From JAFMDF01 sp965277445 (GTDB lineage: Bacteria; Bacteroidota; Bacteroidia; Chitinophagales; Saprospiraceae), in the NCBI GenBank assembly GCA_965277445.1, contig CBDICY010000032.1:434001-498000 (forward strand): a stretch of 64,000 nucleotides of DNA, given 5' to 3'. The notes beneath the pieces were generated by a model. The model did no database searches, had not been told where the DNA came from, and was given only the letters and a program-made list of their open reading frames with translations. Position numbers and translations under genes: made by a program. Positions within the stretch are counted from its first letter, which is position 1; the number at the start of each line of letters is the position of its first letter. This document shows positions 1 to 8,184 of the stretch, piece after piece.

Positions 1-1
1 A

Positions 2-1183
2 GTTGTGAATAGCACCGCTTTAGCTAAAGCAGGTATTGACGAAACTACTAAAAACCCTGATGGTGGAATGATTGTTCGGTTACCCAATTCTAATGAACCA
101 AGTGGCTTAGTACAAGAAACGGCAGTCTATGCAATTAGAAAATCTTTACCCTTACCGACTCCTGCACAGTTAATGGTCTTGTTAGAAGAAGTACAAAACC
201 TATATGCTTCTCATGGTATTACAACTGCACAAGATGGGTTTACCGATTATAAAACCTATCAATTTTTGGAAAAAGCAGCAGCAGCAGGAAAATTAAAATT
301 AGATGTAGAAATTTTAGCAGGCTTTTTAAATCTTAAAGATTTTTTTGGCAATCACTTAACGGCGTTTGGCAAAACTAAAAATCGACTTCGTTTAACGGGC
401 GTTAAAATAGTTTCGGATGGCTCGCCCCAAGGCAAAACTGCTTTTTTTAGTAAGCCTTATTTAACAAAAGTTCCAGGATGTGCCCACGACTGTAAGGGTT
501 TTCCAAATCTTACGAAAGAACAACTTGGTGGAATTATGAAACAATGCTACGAAGCAGGGATTCAGTTATATACACATGCTAATGGAGATGGCGCCATAGA
601 TTTATTTTTGGACACCCACCAATCGGTGATAGATTCAATGAGCCAAGTTCCTAAAGATTTAAGAAGTGTCATTATTCATTCTCAATTTGTTCGACCAGAT
701 CAATTAGCACTTTATAAAAAACATCAAATAGTACCCGCTTTTTTCACTAATCATGCTTTCTTTTGGGGTGATACGCATTTAGCTAACTTGGGGGAAGATA
801 GGGCTTCATTTTTAAGTCCAATGAAAGCAGCGATGGATATGGGCATTGTTTGTACCAATCACACCGATTTTCCTGTGACGCCCATTGACCAATTATTTTT
901 ATTGGGAACAACGGTTAATAGAAAAACTCGAAGTGATATTACCTTAGGGGAGGGTCAGCGTTTAACTCCTTATGAAGGCTTAAAAGCGATTACGATTAAC
1001 TCCGCTTACCAGCATAAACAAGAGCATTTAAAAGGGTCGATTAAGGAAGGTAAATTGGCAGATTTTGTGATCTTAGCAGAAAATCCACTAACTGTTGCTA
1101 CAGATAAAATAAAGGATATTAAGGTATTGGAAACGATTAAGGAAGGGAAAGTTATTTATAATAGAACGGAGGATTCTAAGTAA
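2..1183 (+). CDS. YtcJ-like amidohydrolase (Amidohydro_3), 5' end outside window
   Basis: Metal-dependent amidohydrolase of the YtcJ group; these hydrolyse amide or related bonds on small, usually unknown, substrates. The frame is open from base 2, so the GTG at 5 is an internal codon; it lies in the conserved segment ending VNSTALAKAGI. 393 residues are visible. Family members are about 540-570 aa, so some 150 residues, including the first HxH metal motif, lie upstream of the window. Visible family motifs are DGSPQGKTAFF, a histidine in YTHANGDGAID, HTDFPVTPIDQ with its metal or catalytic Asp, and the closing SIKEGKLADFVIL segment of the composite domain. No lipobox or signal can be judged. 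Family call is firm; substrate is unknown. Confidence 0.88.
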   Translation, partial: VVNSTALAKAGIDETTKNPDGGMIVRLPNSNEPSGLVQETAVYAIRKSLPLPTPAQLMVLLEEVQNLYASHGITTAQDGFTDYKTYQFLEKAAAAGKLKLDVEILAGFLNLKDFFGNHLTAFGKTKNRLRLTGVKIVSDGSPQGKTAFFSKPYLTKVPGCAHDCKGFPNLTKEQLGGIMKQCYEAGIQLYTHANGDGAIDLFLDTHQSVIDSMSQVPKDLRSVIIHSQFVRPDQLALYKKHQIVPAFFTNHAFFWGDTHLANLGEDRASFLSPMKAAMDMGIVCTNHTDFPVTPIDQLFLLGTTVNRKTRSDITLGEGQRLTPYEGLKAITINSAYQHKQEHLKGSIKEGKLADFVILAENPLTVATDKIKDIKVLETIKEGKVIYNRTEDSK

Positions 1184-1226
1184 GTATATATAAGAGAAAT
1201 CAGGCCAAAAATTGAAATTTTCTATC

Positions 1227-1330
1227 AGAAGTCAGTTGATTCAGCATCAAATCCTAATATTTAGCAATGTACAATGGTTCAGTCTGACTTCTGACAGTTT
1301 ATGTAATAAACGGTCTGACATCTGACTTCT
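1227..1330. repeat. heptamer stutter repeat, TCTGACT words with inverted copy
   Basis: TCTGACT/TCTGACA words sit exactly 7 bases apart at 1283-1296 and again at 1314-1327. AGAAGTCAG at 1227-1235 is the inverse of both arrays. The array ends 3 bases before the stop of the minus-strand XRE gene. Bases 1297-1318 match the reverse complement of 39210-39231 at 21 of 22 positions, so this is a dispersed repeat. Confidence 0.7.
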
Positions 1331-1332
1331 TG

Positions 1333-2814
1333 TTAAGCTTTCATCAACCTATTTAAAGCCTCTTCCATCTTAAATTTATGTTCTCTGTTTTGAATAACAG
1401 TAGGGGGCGATATTCTTTCCTTACAGTCCAGAATAGGGCATCTTTCACAAGTCACGCTTACTCGTTTTCTAGGAATATTAGGATCTGCCAAAAACTTCAT
1501 TTTTTCTTTTAATTCTGCATCTGCTAATAAACCAATAGTGACACTTACATTTTTGGTAGAAGGAAAGTAAGCGGGTCTTGCAATGGTAAAGCAGATATAT
1601 TCATCTTCTGTCTCTGTATATTTGGATAATTGTAAACCGACCTTAACTTGCCCAGAAGTTTGCTCATCTTCAGTCAAATTTTTAAGCTGACTAATCGACA
1701 ACCAACGGCGGCAATAATGTTCATCTAAACTATTTGCATGAGGTTCATGCTGTCGATTGAGGTGTAATTCTTTATCTATGTGGAAGGTATCTAATTCAGG
1801 ATCGTGAATCATGCGCATGAAAAACATTTTGGGCATCTCAAAGTGATGTGGTAAAATGTTAAAGCGTTGAAATAAAACTTCAGGAGAGACATCATATTTC
1901 AATAATAACTGCAATAAATAGGATTTATCCCAACTCGTCTGCCCAAAGAAATATGCTAAATCTTTGGTAAAACTGTCTCGATTCACCAATAAGCCTACCG
2001 CAAAATATCCAGCAATATAATTATTCAAAACAATCTGAAAATTATTGACTTTCAAAAAAGAAGAAGTATTAATTCGTTCTTTTAATTTCAAATAATTATA
2101 CGCCAATTCTTTTCCTAATTGTAAGGCTTTTTGCTTCTCATTCAATTGTGGATTTAAGATTAATCGCTTCTTTTTAGGAATAAAAATAGAGCGCAAATGT
2201 TTTAACTCAGGATAATCGGCTAAGTCATTTTCTATAATATGATAGCCAAAATGTTTTTTTAAAATACTGGCTAATAAATTAACAGGTACCGCTCTATTCG
2301 TAGGTAATTTATAAGTTTTAATAAATTTATCAATCGACTGCTCAATGTCCTCAAAATAATTATAATGCAATTCTTGATAAGCGCGAACCGCATTAAAGTA
2401 GAAATTCTCTTCTTTAAACTCAAAATTCCTAGACAGTTCCACCAAAGTAGAAATAAAGGCGCCCACTCTAGAAGGAGAATTGGCGATAATTTCTACGACC
2501 TTCGATAGTTCAATCCCAAATAAGTCTAAAGGCAATTCATTTAAAAAATTGGAGTGCAATAACTCTCCTACTGCTGCTAATTTCCCTTTTAGTACGGGTG
2601 AAATCAATTCATCATAAGTCGTTCCTAAAGCGGTTGCTAGGGTTTTTACCTTATCTATTTTCGGCGATTTCTTACCCTTTTCTATTTCATTTAAATAAGA
2701 AACAGACATACCCGCAGCCGTTGACAATTGCTTAAAAGACAAGTCTTTTTCTATACGCAATTGTTTGACCTTCAAACCAAAGATAATTTTACTATTCTGA
2801 TGCGTGAGATTCAT
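1333..2814 (-). CDS. XRE regulator with degenerate IrrE-like and ScfR-type C-terminal domains
   Basis: Transcription regulator of the short-chain fatty-acyl regulator (ScfR/RamB-like) architecture; relatives control glyoxylate, propionate or acetate metabolism. Residues about 10-70 form an XRE helix-turn-helix (VKQLRIEKDLSFKQLSTAAG followed by SYLNEIEKGKKSP). The middle, about 150-260, resembles the IrrE/ImmA peptidase fold but lacks HExxH, so it is probably a sensing domain. The C-terminus carries the family's cysteine cluster (TCERCPILDCKER). The 493-aa length fits the family. It stands alone on its strand, with no metabolic gene beside it in this window to suggest a target. Domain call is strong; the effector is inferred only. 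Confidence 0.85.
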   Translation of the reverse strand: MNLTHQNSKIIFGLKVKQLRIEKDLSFKQLSTAAGMSVSYLNEIEKGKKSPKIDKVKTLATALGTTYDELISPVLKGKLAAVGELLHSNFLNELPLDLFGIELSKVVEIIANSPSRVGAFISTLVELSRNFEFKEENFYFNAVRAYQELHYNYFEDIEQSIDKFIKTYKLPTNRAVPVNLLASILKKHFGYHIIENDLADYPELKHLRSIFIPKKKRLILNPQLNEKQKALQLGKELAYNYLKLKERINTSSFLKVNNFQIVLNNYIAGYFAVGLLVNRDSFTKDLAYFFGQTSWDKSYLLQLLLKYDVSPEVLFQRFNILPHHFEMPKMFFMRMIHDPELDTFHIDKELHLNRQHEPHANSLDEHYCRRWLSISQLKNLTEDEQTSGQVKVGLQLSKYTETEDEYICFTIARPAYFPSTKNVSVTIGLLADAELKEKMKFLADPNIPRKRVSVTCERCPILDCKERISPPTVIQNREHKFKMEEALNRLMKA

Positions 2815-2836
2815 GGGGGGAAAATACTAAAAATTT

Positions 2837-3155
2837 CTACAGGATGACAAGATTTTGCAGGATTAAACAGGTTTGGATACCGATTAGTGTGCCTGTCATA
2901 AGGCTTTTATATGGTTAATCATTTAATGATGCTTTGAATTTCGGATAATCCTCTAGTAGTTTATCTGCTTTCTGGTCCTCTCATTTAGGCGCTCATCTAC
3001 TTTGCAGTTCACTTGCTATGCTTACAAGATATAGCCATCCCACCCGTTTCACGGTTCTCTTTACAAAAACAGTCCTCTAGGACTCTTTTTGCTCGTTCAC
3101 CCTGCGGGATCGCTCGTCCATCCCGTAAATCCTGAATAATCTTGTCATCCTGTAG
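2837..3155. repeat. 28-bp inverted repeat pair enclosing 263 bp
   Basis: CTACAGGATGACAAGATT at 2837-2854, continuing to 2864, is matched by the reverse complement of 3128-3155 at 26 of 28 positions. No direct repeat flanks the outer ends, so there is no sign of a target duplication. The right arm contains ATCCTG, ATCTTG and ATCCTG at spacings of 10 and 8, recalling the stuttered arrays elsewhere. Confidence 0.6.
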
Positions 3156-3236
3156 CAAAAAGAGAAGCGATTGAAGCATGGCAACAATCGCTCTCCGAAC
3201 CACAAAAGACATCTTTACTTTACTTATATCGTTTAC

Positions 3237-3310
3237 AGTAAATAGTGTTACAGTAGGCAGTATGACAGTTAGCAATGTGTGTATGCCTACTGTAATACTG
3301 CTTACCGCAT
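3237..3310. repeat. stutter repeat, CAGTAG/CTACTG words, period 7-8
   Basis: Words of the form ACAGTNNG recur every 7-8 bases and are mirrored by CTACTGTAA words to the right. The centre makes a perfect 10-bp inverted repeat (3250-3259 / 3284-3293). The same words follow the stop codons at 20073 and 46157. Confidence 0.5.
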
Positions 3311-3477
3311 TACTCCCTACTGGCAAGTTGTCATAGTTTAAGATAAATCCTGTCGACAAGAGGCTTGCCGATGCTTTTTAGGTGCGTGCAACCTCGCCGA
3401 AAACCACTCGTTTCTCAAATCATGGTCTCGGCGAGGTATGGCACTAATCGGAATTGGGATAGTAATAACAGTTGCCT

Positions 3478-3531
3478 GTTACGAGTTGAGCGCTTGTCCT
3501 GTTGATAACTCGCAACTCGTAACCCGCAACT
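3478..3531. repeat. heptamer stutter repeat, CGCAACT words
   Basis: GATAACT, CGCAACT, CGTAACC and CGCAACT lie in strict 7-base register at 3504-3531. GTTACGAGTTG at 3478-3488 pairs perfectly with 3513-3523. The array ends 4 bases from the stop of the minus-strand gene at 3536. The reverse complement of 3508-3531 differs from 57130-57153 at only two positions. Confidence 0.7.
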
Positions 3532-3535
3532 CACA

Positions 3536-6481
3536 TCACTTTATAAAAACTTTTCCTGTATTTATCAACCCACTTTCGGTTTGAATCGTGTAGATATATA
3601 AACCTTGTGGTAGATTAGCTGGATAAAACTGGAATTTACTATTGTTGAATTCTGCTTGTTGTACGTTTCTGCCGGCCACATCAAATAGATTAAATTGTAC
3701 GGCTCTAACATTTTCTAAGCCAATCAACTCTATCGTCGTACCGTTTGCATCAAATGGATTGGGAGCTATCTTAACTTCTAAATTAGGGATAAAGACCGTT
3801 TCTATGTCCGTAGAAATTTCCACAAAATCCTCTACCGTTTCTCCACCAATCGTATGGAAAGTAAGATTGGTCAAAATAGGCACGCCAAAATCAAATAATA
3901 CCGAAGCTTGGTTTTCAATCACCATACCCGCTGGATTATCTTTTTTCTGAGCAATTTTGAATTTCACAAAGCCAAAAGATTCAGCCGCTTTAGTGCTTTC
4001 GTTGATTAGATTAATATTTCGGAAGGTAAAAGTGAGCACACCTTCTCCGCTAATGGAATAATCGTAGTTATGACTACTAGCGCCAGGTACTAAAGTAGTG
4101 ATATCCAAAGAAGCCGAAATCGTGTCTCTAATTACTACTTGATTTACAGTATCAGACCCTGTATTTTGGAAATAAATATGAAATTCCAATTCATCCGTAT
4201 TCGCAATATTATTGGCATCGCCTAAACCTTTAGGAGAAGGCGTCATATCCGCATTCCCTGCAATTAGTTTGTTCTCTTGGCAGTCTACTGAAAAGAAAGG
4301 AAGCGCATCTGCATCACTAAACATAGTTAAAAAACCTGTCGTAAATGGTGCGCCGAATGGGCAACCTTCTACTGCTGCGGAAGCTGTTTCACCATAAGGA
4401 TGCCCTGATGGTTGTTCTATAATTAATCTGTATGAAGATACATCAGATTTAGTGGAAATATACAATGTATCAGCTCCTTGACTTGGTAATTGAAAATCAA
4501 CTCCTTGTCTAAATATTATATCATCTTCTATTAAAATAAAACCAAGAGGGTTTCCTATATCACCTCCTCCAATATTTTTTATAATAAATTGGACAGAATC
4601 TCCTAAACAATCAGCTTCAACCTTAATACTTGCCCCGTTCCAAGTATCTAGTGGGGATGGTGGAATACAAATTAAATCTGGATAAGCGTAAGCTTCCACA
4701 CAATGTCCTTGTCCAATTGCTGCATCACAACTAACCGTTGTATTTACTACAAAAGAACCGCATTCCTCTATATTTAAATCACCGATATCAAATCGATATA
4801 CATTTCCAACATGATTCGTCCAAGGTAGTGTACTATAATTGACTTCTAAAAAAGGGTCAAACCGTACCTCTATATATGTTTCTTCTGCCTTTTCGACCCC
4901 TCGATTACATAAACTAACTGTATAATCAGCTTCTCTACAAGGCTCTAGAATAGCAGTTGAAACATCTACGATTAAAATCGGACAATCGTCCACGGTTGTT
5001 CTAGTCGCAAAATCCAGTTGCATGGTATCACTTTCTGTGAATGCTACATTATAATTCTGACAAACTTCCCATGCTGTATTTAGCACAATTAAACTGACAT
5101 TATAATTTCCGTTTTTTACCGTCAAATTATATTCCCCATTTTCATCAGTCGTTGCATAAAAAGTACCTTCAGTTCCTCTAACTCTTACTAACCAATCTTC
5201 TAATGTTTTTTCATCTGTATCTTTTTCGCAATTAGTATTTAAATCTCGATGAACTGTCCCTTGAATCGAATTATTAAAAACATTTCCATCCCCGTCTGTT
5301 TTGACTACATACATATCATATAAAGGAATTAGACTTGTTCTATCTGGAGCATTATTTATATCAAACTCTCCTGCTAGCACATAACCACCATCAGGCGTTA
5401 AAGCAACAGAACGACCAATATCTGATCCTAAAGAACCAAATAAACGATCCCATTCTAATTCTCCTTGACTATCGGTTTTTACTAAATACATTTGAGAAGT
5501 AGTTGGTGTAATCTCTTTTACACCACCGATAGCAAAACCACCATCAGCAGTCTGTACAATGGAGTATCCTACTTCATCAAAAATCCCCCCATAACTTTTA
5601 GACCATAATTCTACTCCATTCTTATCTAGCATTAAGAGATATAAATCTCGCTTACCATTGGTCATACCCGTTAAGGCAAAATTTCCTTCAGTTGTTTCTA
5701 CTACATCAAAAGCTTTATCTTCTTCTAGATTTCCAAAAGTTTTTTCGACTAATTTTTCTCCAAAAGCATTTGTTTTAATAAAGTAGACATCAGAACTAAT
5801 ATTATTGGGGCTACTAGGGTTAGGGATTGCATCAGATTGGTTTTCTCCAACAATAACGATGCTTCCATCACTTGCTTCGATGACACCTTCTCCTGCTTCA
5901 ATATCATCTCCACCAAAATTTTGTTCCCATAATAAATTACCATTAGCGTCTGTTCGAATTAGATAAACATCCGCACTTTCATTATTAATTAATTCTGTCC
6001 TACCCGTTAGAATATATCCCCCATCTTTTGCGATTACTAAAGCCTGTCCTCTATCGTTATAAGGACCTCCATATGCTTTTTGCCATAACTCCTCCCCATT
6101 TGAGTTTACTTTTAACAATAAGACATCTTCTTCTCCATTGCCTATACTTTGGGTTTGTCCTATAATAATATAATTTCCCTCTTGATCTTGTACTAAATCA
6201 TATCCTTTATCATCCCTTGTTCCTCCATACGATTTACTCCATTGCTCCTGACCATTTTCATCTGTTTTCACTAAGGTTACGTTGGTACCGAAGGCACTAT
6301 TAGTTTCTGAAAACCCCAGTACAGCATACCCTCCGTCCAAAGTGGACACAACGGAGAAAGCCTGATCGTTGGCATTGCCACCAAAGGTTTGTTCCCAGCC
6401 TTGTGCGATTAATGAGCTACCTAAGCAGGTAGAAAGGGTAAGTAAAATAAATGGAATAAATAGGCGTACTAATCTTTTCAT
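3536..6481 (-). CDS. secreted protein with seven propeller-like repeats and T9SS sorting domain
   Basis: Large exported protein, 981 aa. A signal peptide covers about residues 1-26 (hydrophobic stretch ending SSLIAQG). Residues about 28-400 hold seven repeats of about 50 aa with the pattern W..(S/F)YGG..D.G......DGG(Y/F).I.G......D.YL.KTD.NG; seven copies suggest a seven-bladed beta-propeller. Next come a carboxypeptidase-regulatory-like beta domain (about 405-465, GTVHRDLNTNCEKDTDEK), DUF11-like adhesion domains, and a C-terminal type IX secretion signal (APNPFDANG to the end at GKVFIK). It should be transported across the outer membrane and attached or released there. No enzymatic motif is visible. 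It is followed at once by a heptamer array. Confidence 0.85.
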   Translation of the reverse strand: MKRLVRLFIPFILLTLSTCLGSSLIAQGWEQTFGGNANDQAFSVVSTLDGGYAVLGFSETNSAFGTNVTLVKTDENGQEQWSKSYGGTRDDKGYDLVQDQEGNYIIIGQTQSIGNGEEDVLLLKVNSNGEELWQKAYGGPYNDRGQALVIAKDGGYILTGRTELINNESADVYLIRTDANGNLLWEQNFGGDDIEAGEGVIEASDGSIVIVGENQSDAIPNPSSPNNISSDVYFIKTNAFGEKLVEKTFGNLEEDKAFDVVETTEGNFALTGMTNGKRDLYLLMLDKNGVELWSKSYGGIFDEVGYSIVQTADGGFAIGGVKEITPTTSQMYLVKTDSQGELEWDRLFGSLGSDIGRSVALTPDGGYVLAGEFDINNAPDRTSLIPLYDMYVVKTDGDGNVFNNSIQGTVHRDLNTNCEKDTDEKTLEDWLVRVRGTEGTFYATTDENGEYNLTVKNGNYNVSLIVLNTAWEVCQNYNVAFTESDTMQLDFATRTTVDDCPILIVDVSTAILEPCREADYTVSLCNRGVEKAEETYIEVRFDPFLEVNYSTLPWTNHVGNVYRFDIGDLNIEECGSFVVNTTVSCDAAIGQGHCVEAYAYPDLICIPPSPLDTWNGASIKVEADCLGDSVQFIIKNIGGGDIGNPLGFILIEDDIIFRQGVDFQLPSQGADTLYISTKSDVSSYRLIIEQPSGHPYGETASAAVEGCPFGAPFTTGFLTMFSDADALPFFSVDCQENKLIAGNADMTPSPKGLGDANNIANTDELEFHIYFQNTGSDTVNQVVIRDTISASLDITTLVPGASSHNYDYSISGEGVLTFTFRNINLINESTKAAESFGFVKFKIAQKKDNPAGMVIENQASVLFDFGVPILTNLTFHTIGGETVEDFVEISTDIETVFIPNLEVKIAPNPFDANGTTIELIGLENVRAVQFNLFDVAGRNVQQAEFNNSKFQFYPANLPQGLYIYTIQTESGLINTGKVFIK

Positions 6482-6773
6482 GGGTAATTTATTCTGGTCA
6501 AAAATTTAAAGCCTGTTTTATCTATCAATCAGAAAAACCTTGTTTTATTGGATATAGTTCTTCTTCATGATACAAATATGCGGGCAAAACTATTTAGAAA
6601 CAAAGACAAAAAATAGAATTTGTTGAACAAAAAAAAAGGATACTCGTATACTTTAAAAATGACAACTGAGACTTATTTTAAGTATAACATTCTGAATATC
6701 AGTTTTTTAGATAAAATTTTTTTGTCTAAAAAATCACCATTAATTTCCTTATTTGTTGATAAAAAAGTAAGAA

Positions 6774-8177
6774 ATGCTAAAAAGCCGACTAATTCAGGTT
6801 TTAAGAACATTTTCTAAAAAAGAGTTTAGAGAACTCAATAAATGGGTCAATTCTCCTTTTCATAATCAAAGAGAGGATGTAATTGCGTTATATGATTACC
6901 TCGTAACTACTAACCATCTTTTTAATGATAATCTTTTAAATAAACCATTAGTATTCAGTAAGATATATCCAAATGAAAGTTTTGATGATTCAAAAATGCG
7001 ACAAGTCATGCATTTTTTCTTTAAAACTATTGAAGAATTTTTATTCTTTCAAAAAGAATCAGGAGAAGAAATCAAAAAAAAATTATCGTTGTTAAAAATT
7101 TATAAAGAAAGAAAACTAGATAAATCTTTTTACAAAACTCAAAAAGACATTGAAAATTTCTTTAAAAGGAAAATAGAACCCAAAGAAGATGATTTATTTA
7201 CCAGCTATCAGATTAAAAAAGAAATTGTTGAATTTAATAGCAAGATTAAAAGATCTCAAGAATTAAATCTACAAGAATTATCAGATACTTATGATGAAGC
7301 ATTTATTGTCGAAAAATTAAAACATGCTTGCTTAGCATTAGCTCACAAAAGGGTATTTAATATAGATTATGAAATTGGTTTATTAGGAGAAGTACTTGAA
7401 TTTACAGAAGAAAAGAATCTTTTAGGTAACTCCCGTATTGGCATTCATTTTTACCTTTATAAAATACTGAATGAAAATAAAGTGGAAGATTTTTACATTC
7501 TAAAAAATTATCTAAAAAATGTAGAACACTTTCCACAAGTAGAAATTAAAGAAGCTTATGGTAATGCTATAAACTTTTGTGCATCACAAATTAATAGTGG
7601 TAATAAAGATTTTATCAAAGAAGCATTTTATCTTTATAAAAATGGTATAGAAAAAGGTATTTTCATTGAGAATAATTTAATATCAAGATGGGCTTTTAAA
7701 AATGCTATTGTTGTTGGATTAAAATTAAAGGAATTCGAGTGGGTAGAAAATTTTATTGAAAACTATAATCAATATCTAGAAGAAAAACATAGAGAAAGTT
7801 TTCTATATTTTAATTATGCTATGCTACATTATGAGAAAGGGAACTACAATAAAGTTTTAGAAGTGATTCAAAAATACGAGTTTACAGATATTCTAGTAAA
7901 TCTAAATGCGAAAATTATTCTGGTAAAAGTCTACTACGAATTAGAGGAAATAAAAGTTTTAGAATCTTTCCTTGAAAGTATGAGAGCTTATATTCAAAGA
8001 AAAAAAGTAATTGGGTATCAAAAAATTGTTTATAAAAACATGCTCAAATACACCAAAAAACTCTTAAAAGTAAACCCCTACTCAAAAACTCAAAAAGAAA
8101 AATTAAAAGCAGAAATAGAAGCAGCCAAACCTTTAACGGAAAAGACTTGGCTGCTGAAACAATTGGCTGAATTATAG
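6774..8177 (+). CDS. unrecognised 467-aa cytoplasmic protein
   Basis: No known family recognised. The N-terminus (LIQVLRTFSKKEFRELNKWV) is conserved-looking and basic; the rest is Lys-, Glu- and Asn-rich and predicted to be largely helical, with stretches reminiscent of degenerate TPR (YFNYAMLHYEKGNYNKVLEV, about residues 344-363). No signal peptide or membrane segment. The gene is visibly more AT-rich than its neighbours. It lies alone on the plus strand, convergent with the PspC gene (7 bases between stops). I recall similar N-termini in Saprospiraceae genomes as multi-copy hypothetical proteins, but that needs a search. The upstream 292 bases hold no gene; an AT-rich frame at 6620-6817 was dismissed. 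Confidence 0.75.
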   Translation: MLKSRLIQVLRTFSKKEFRELNKWVNSPFHNQREDVIALYDYLVTTNHLFNDNLLNKPLVFSKIYPNESFDDSKMRQVMHFFFKTIEEFLFFQKESGEEIKKKLSLLKIYKERKLDKSFYKTQKDIENFFKRKIEPKEDDLFTSYQIKKEIVEFNSKIKRSQELNLQELSDTYDEAFIVEKLKHACLALAHKRVFNIDYEIGLLGEVLEFTEEKNLLGNSRIGIHFYLYKILNENKVEDFYILKNYLKNVEHFPQVEIKEAYGNAINFCASQINSGNKDFIKEAFYLYKNGIEKGIFIENNLISRWAFKNAIVVGLKLKEFEWVENFIENYNQYLEEKHRESFLYFNYAMLHYEKGNYNKVLEVIQKYEFTDILVNLNAKIILVKVYYELEEIKVLESFLESMRAYIQRKKVIGYQKIVYKNMLKYTKKLLKVNPYSKTQKEKLKAEIEAAKPLTEKTWLLKQLAEL

Positions 8178-8184
8178 GGGGGAA

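Larger units (their letters stand above)
2815..3535. other. 721-bp intergenic region with inverted repeats, no convincing gene
   Basis: Between two minus-strand genes. It holds a 28-bp inverted repeat (2837-2864 / 3128-3155), a 10-bp inverted pair ACAGTAGGCA/TGCCTACTGT (3250-3259 / 3284-3293), a hairpin with 10-bp perfect stem at 3391-3400 / 3428-3437 and a heptamer array at 3478-3531. An open frame at 3009-3359 on the minus strand runs through these repeats and has no family features, so it was not called. Confidence 0.6.

Noticed and set aside
3009..3359. 116-aa minus-strand open frame
   Set aside because: It runs through inverted and stuttered repeats and has no family features.
6620..6817. 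65-aa plus-strand frame
   Set aside because: AT-rich, overlaps the start of the better-supported 467-aa gene.
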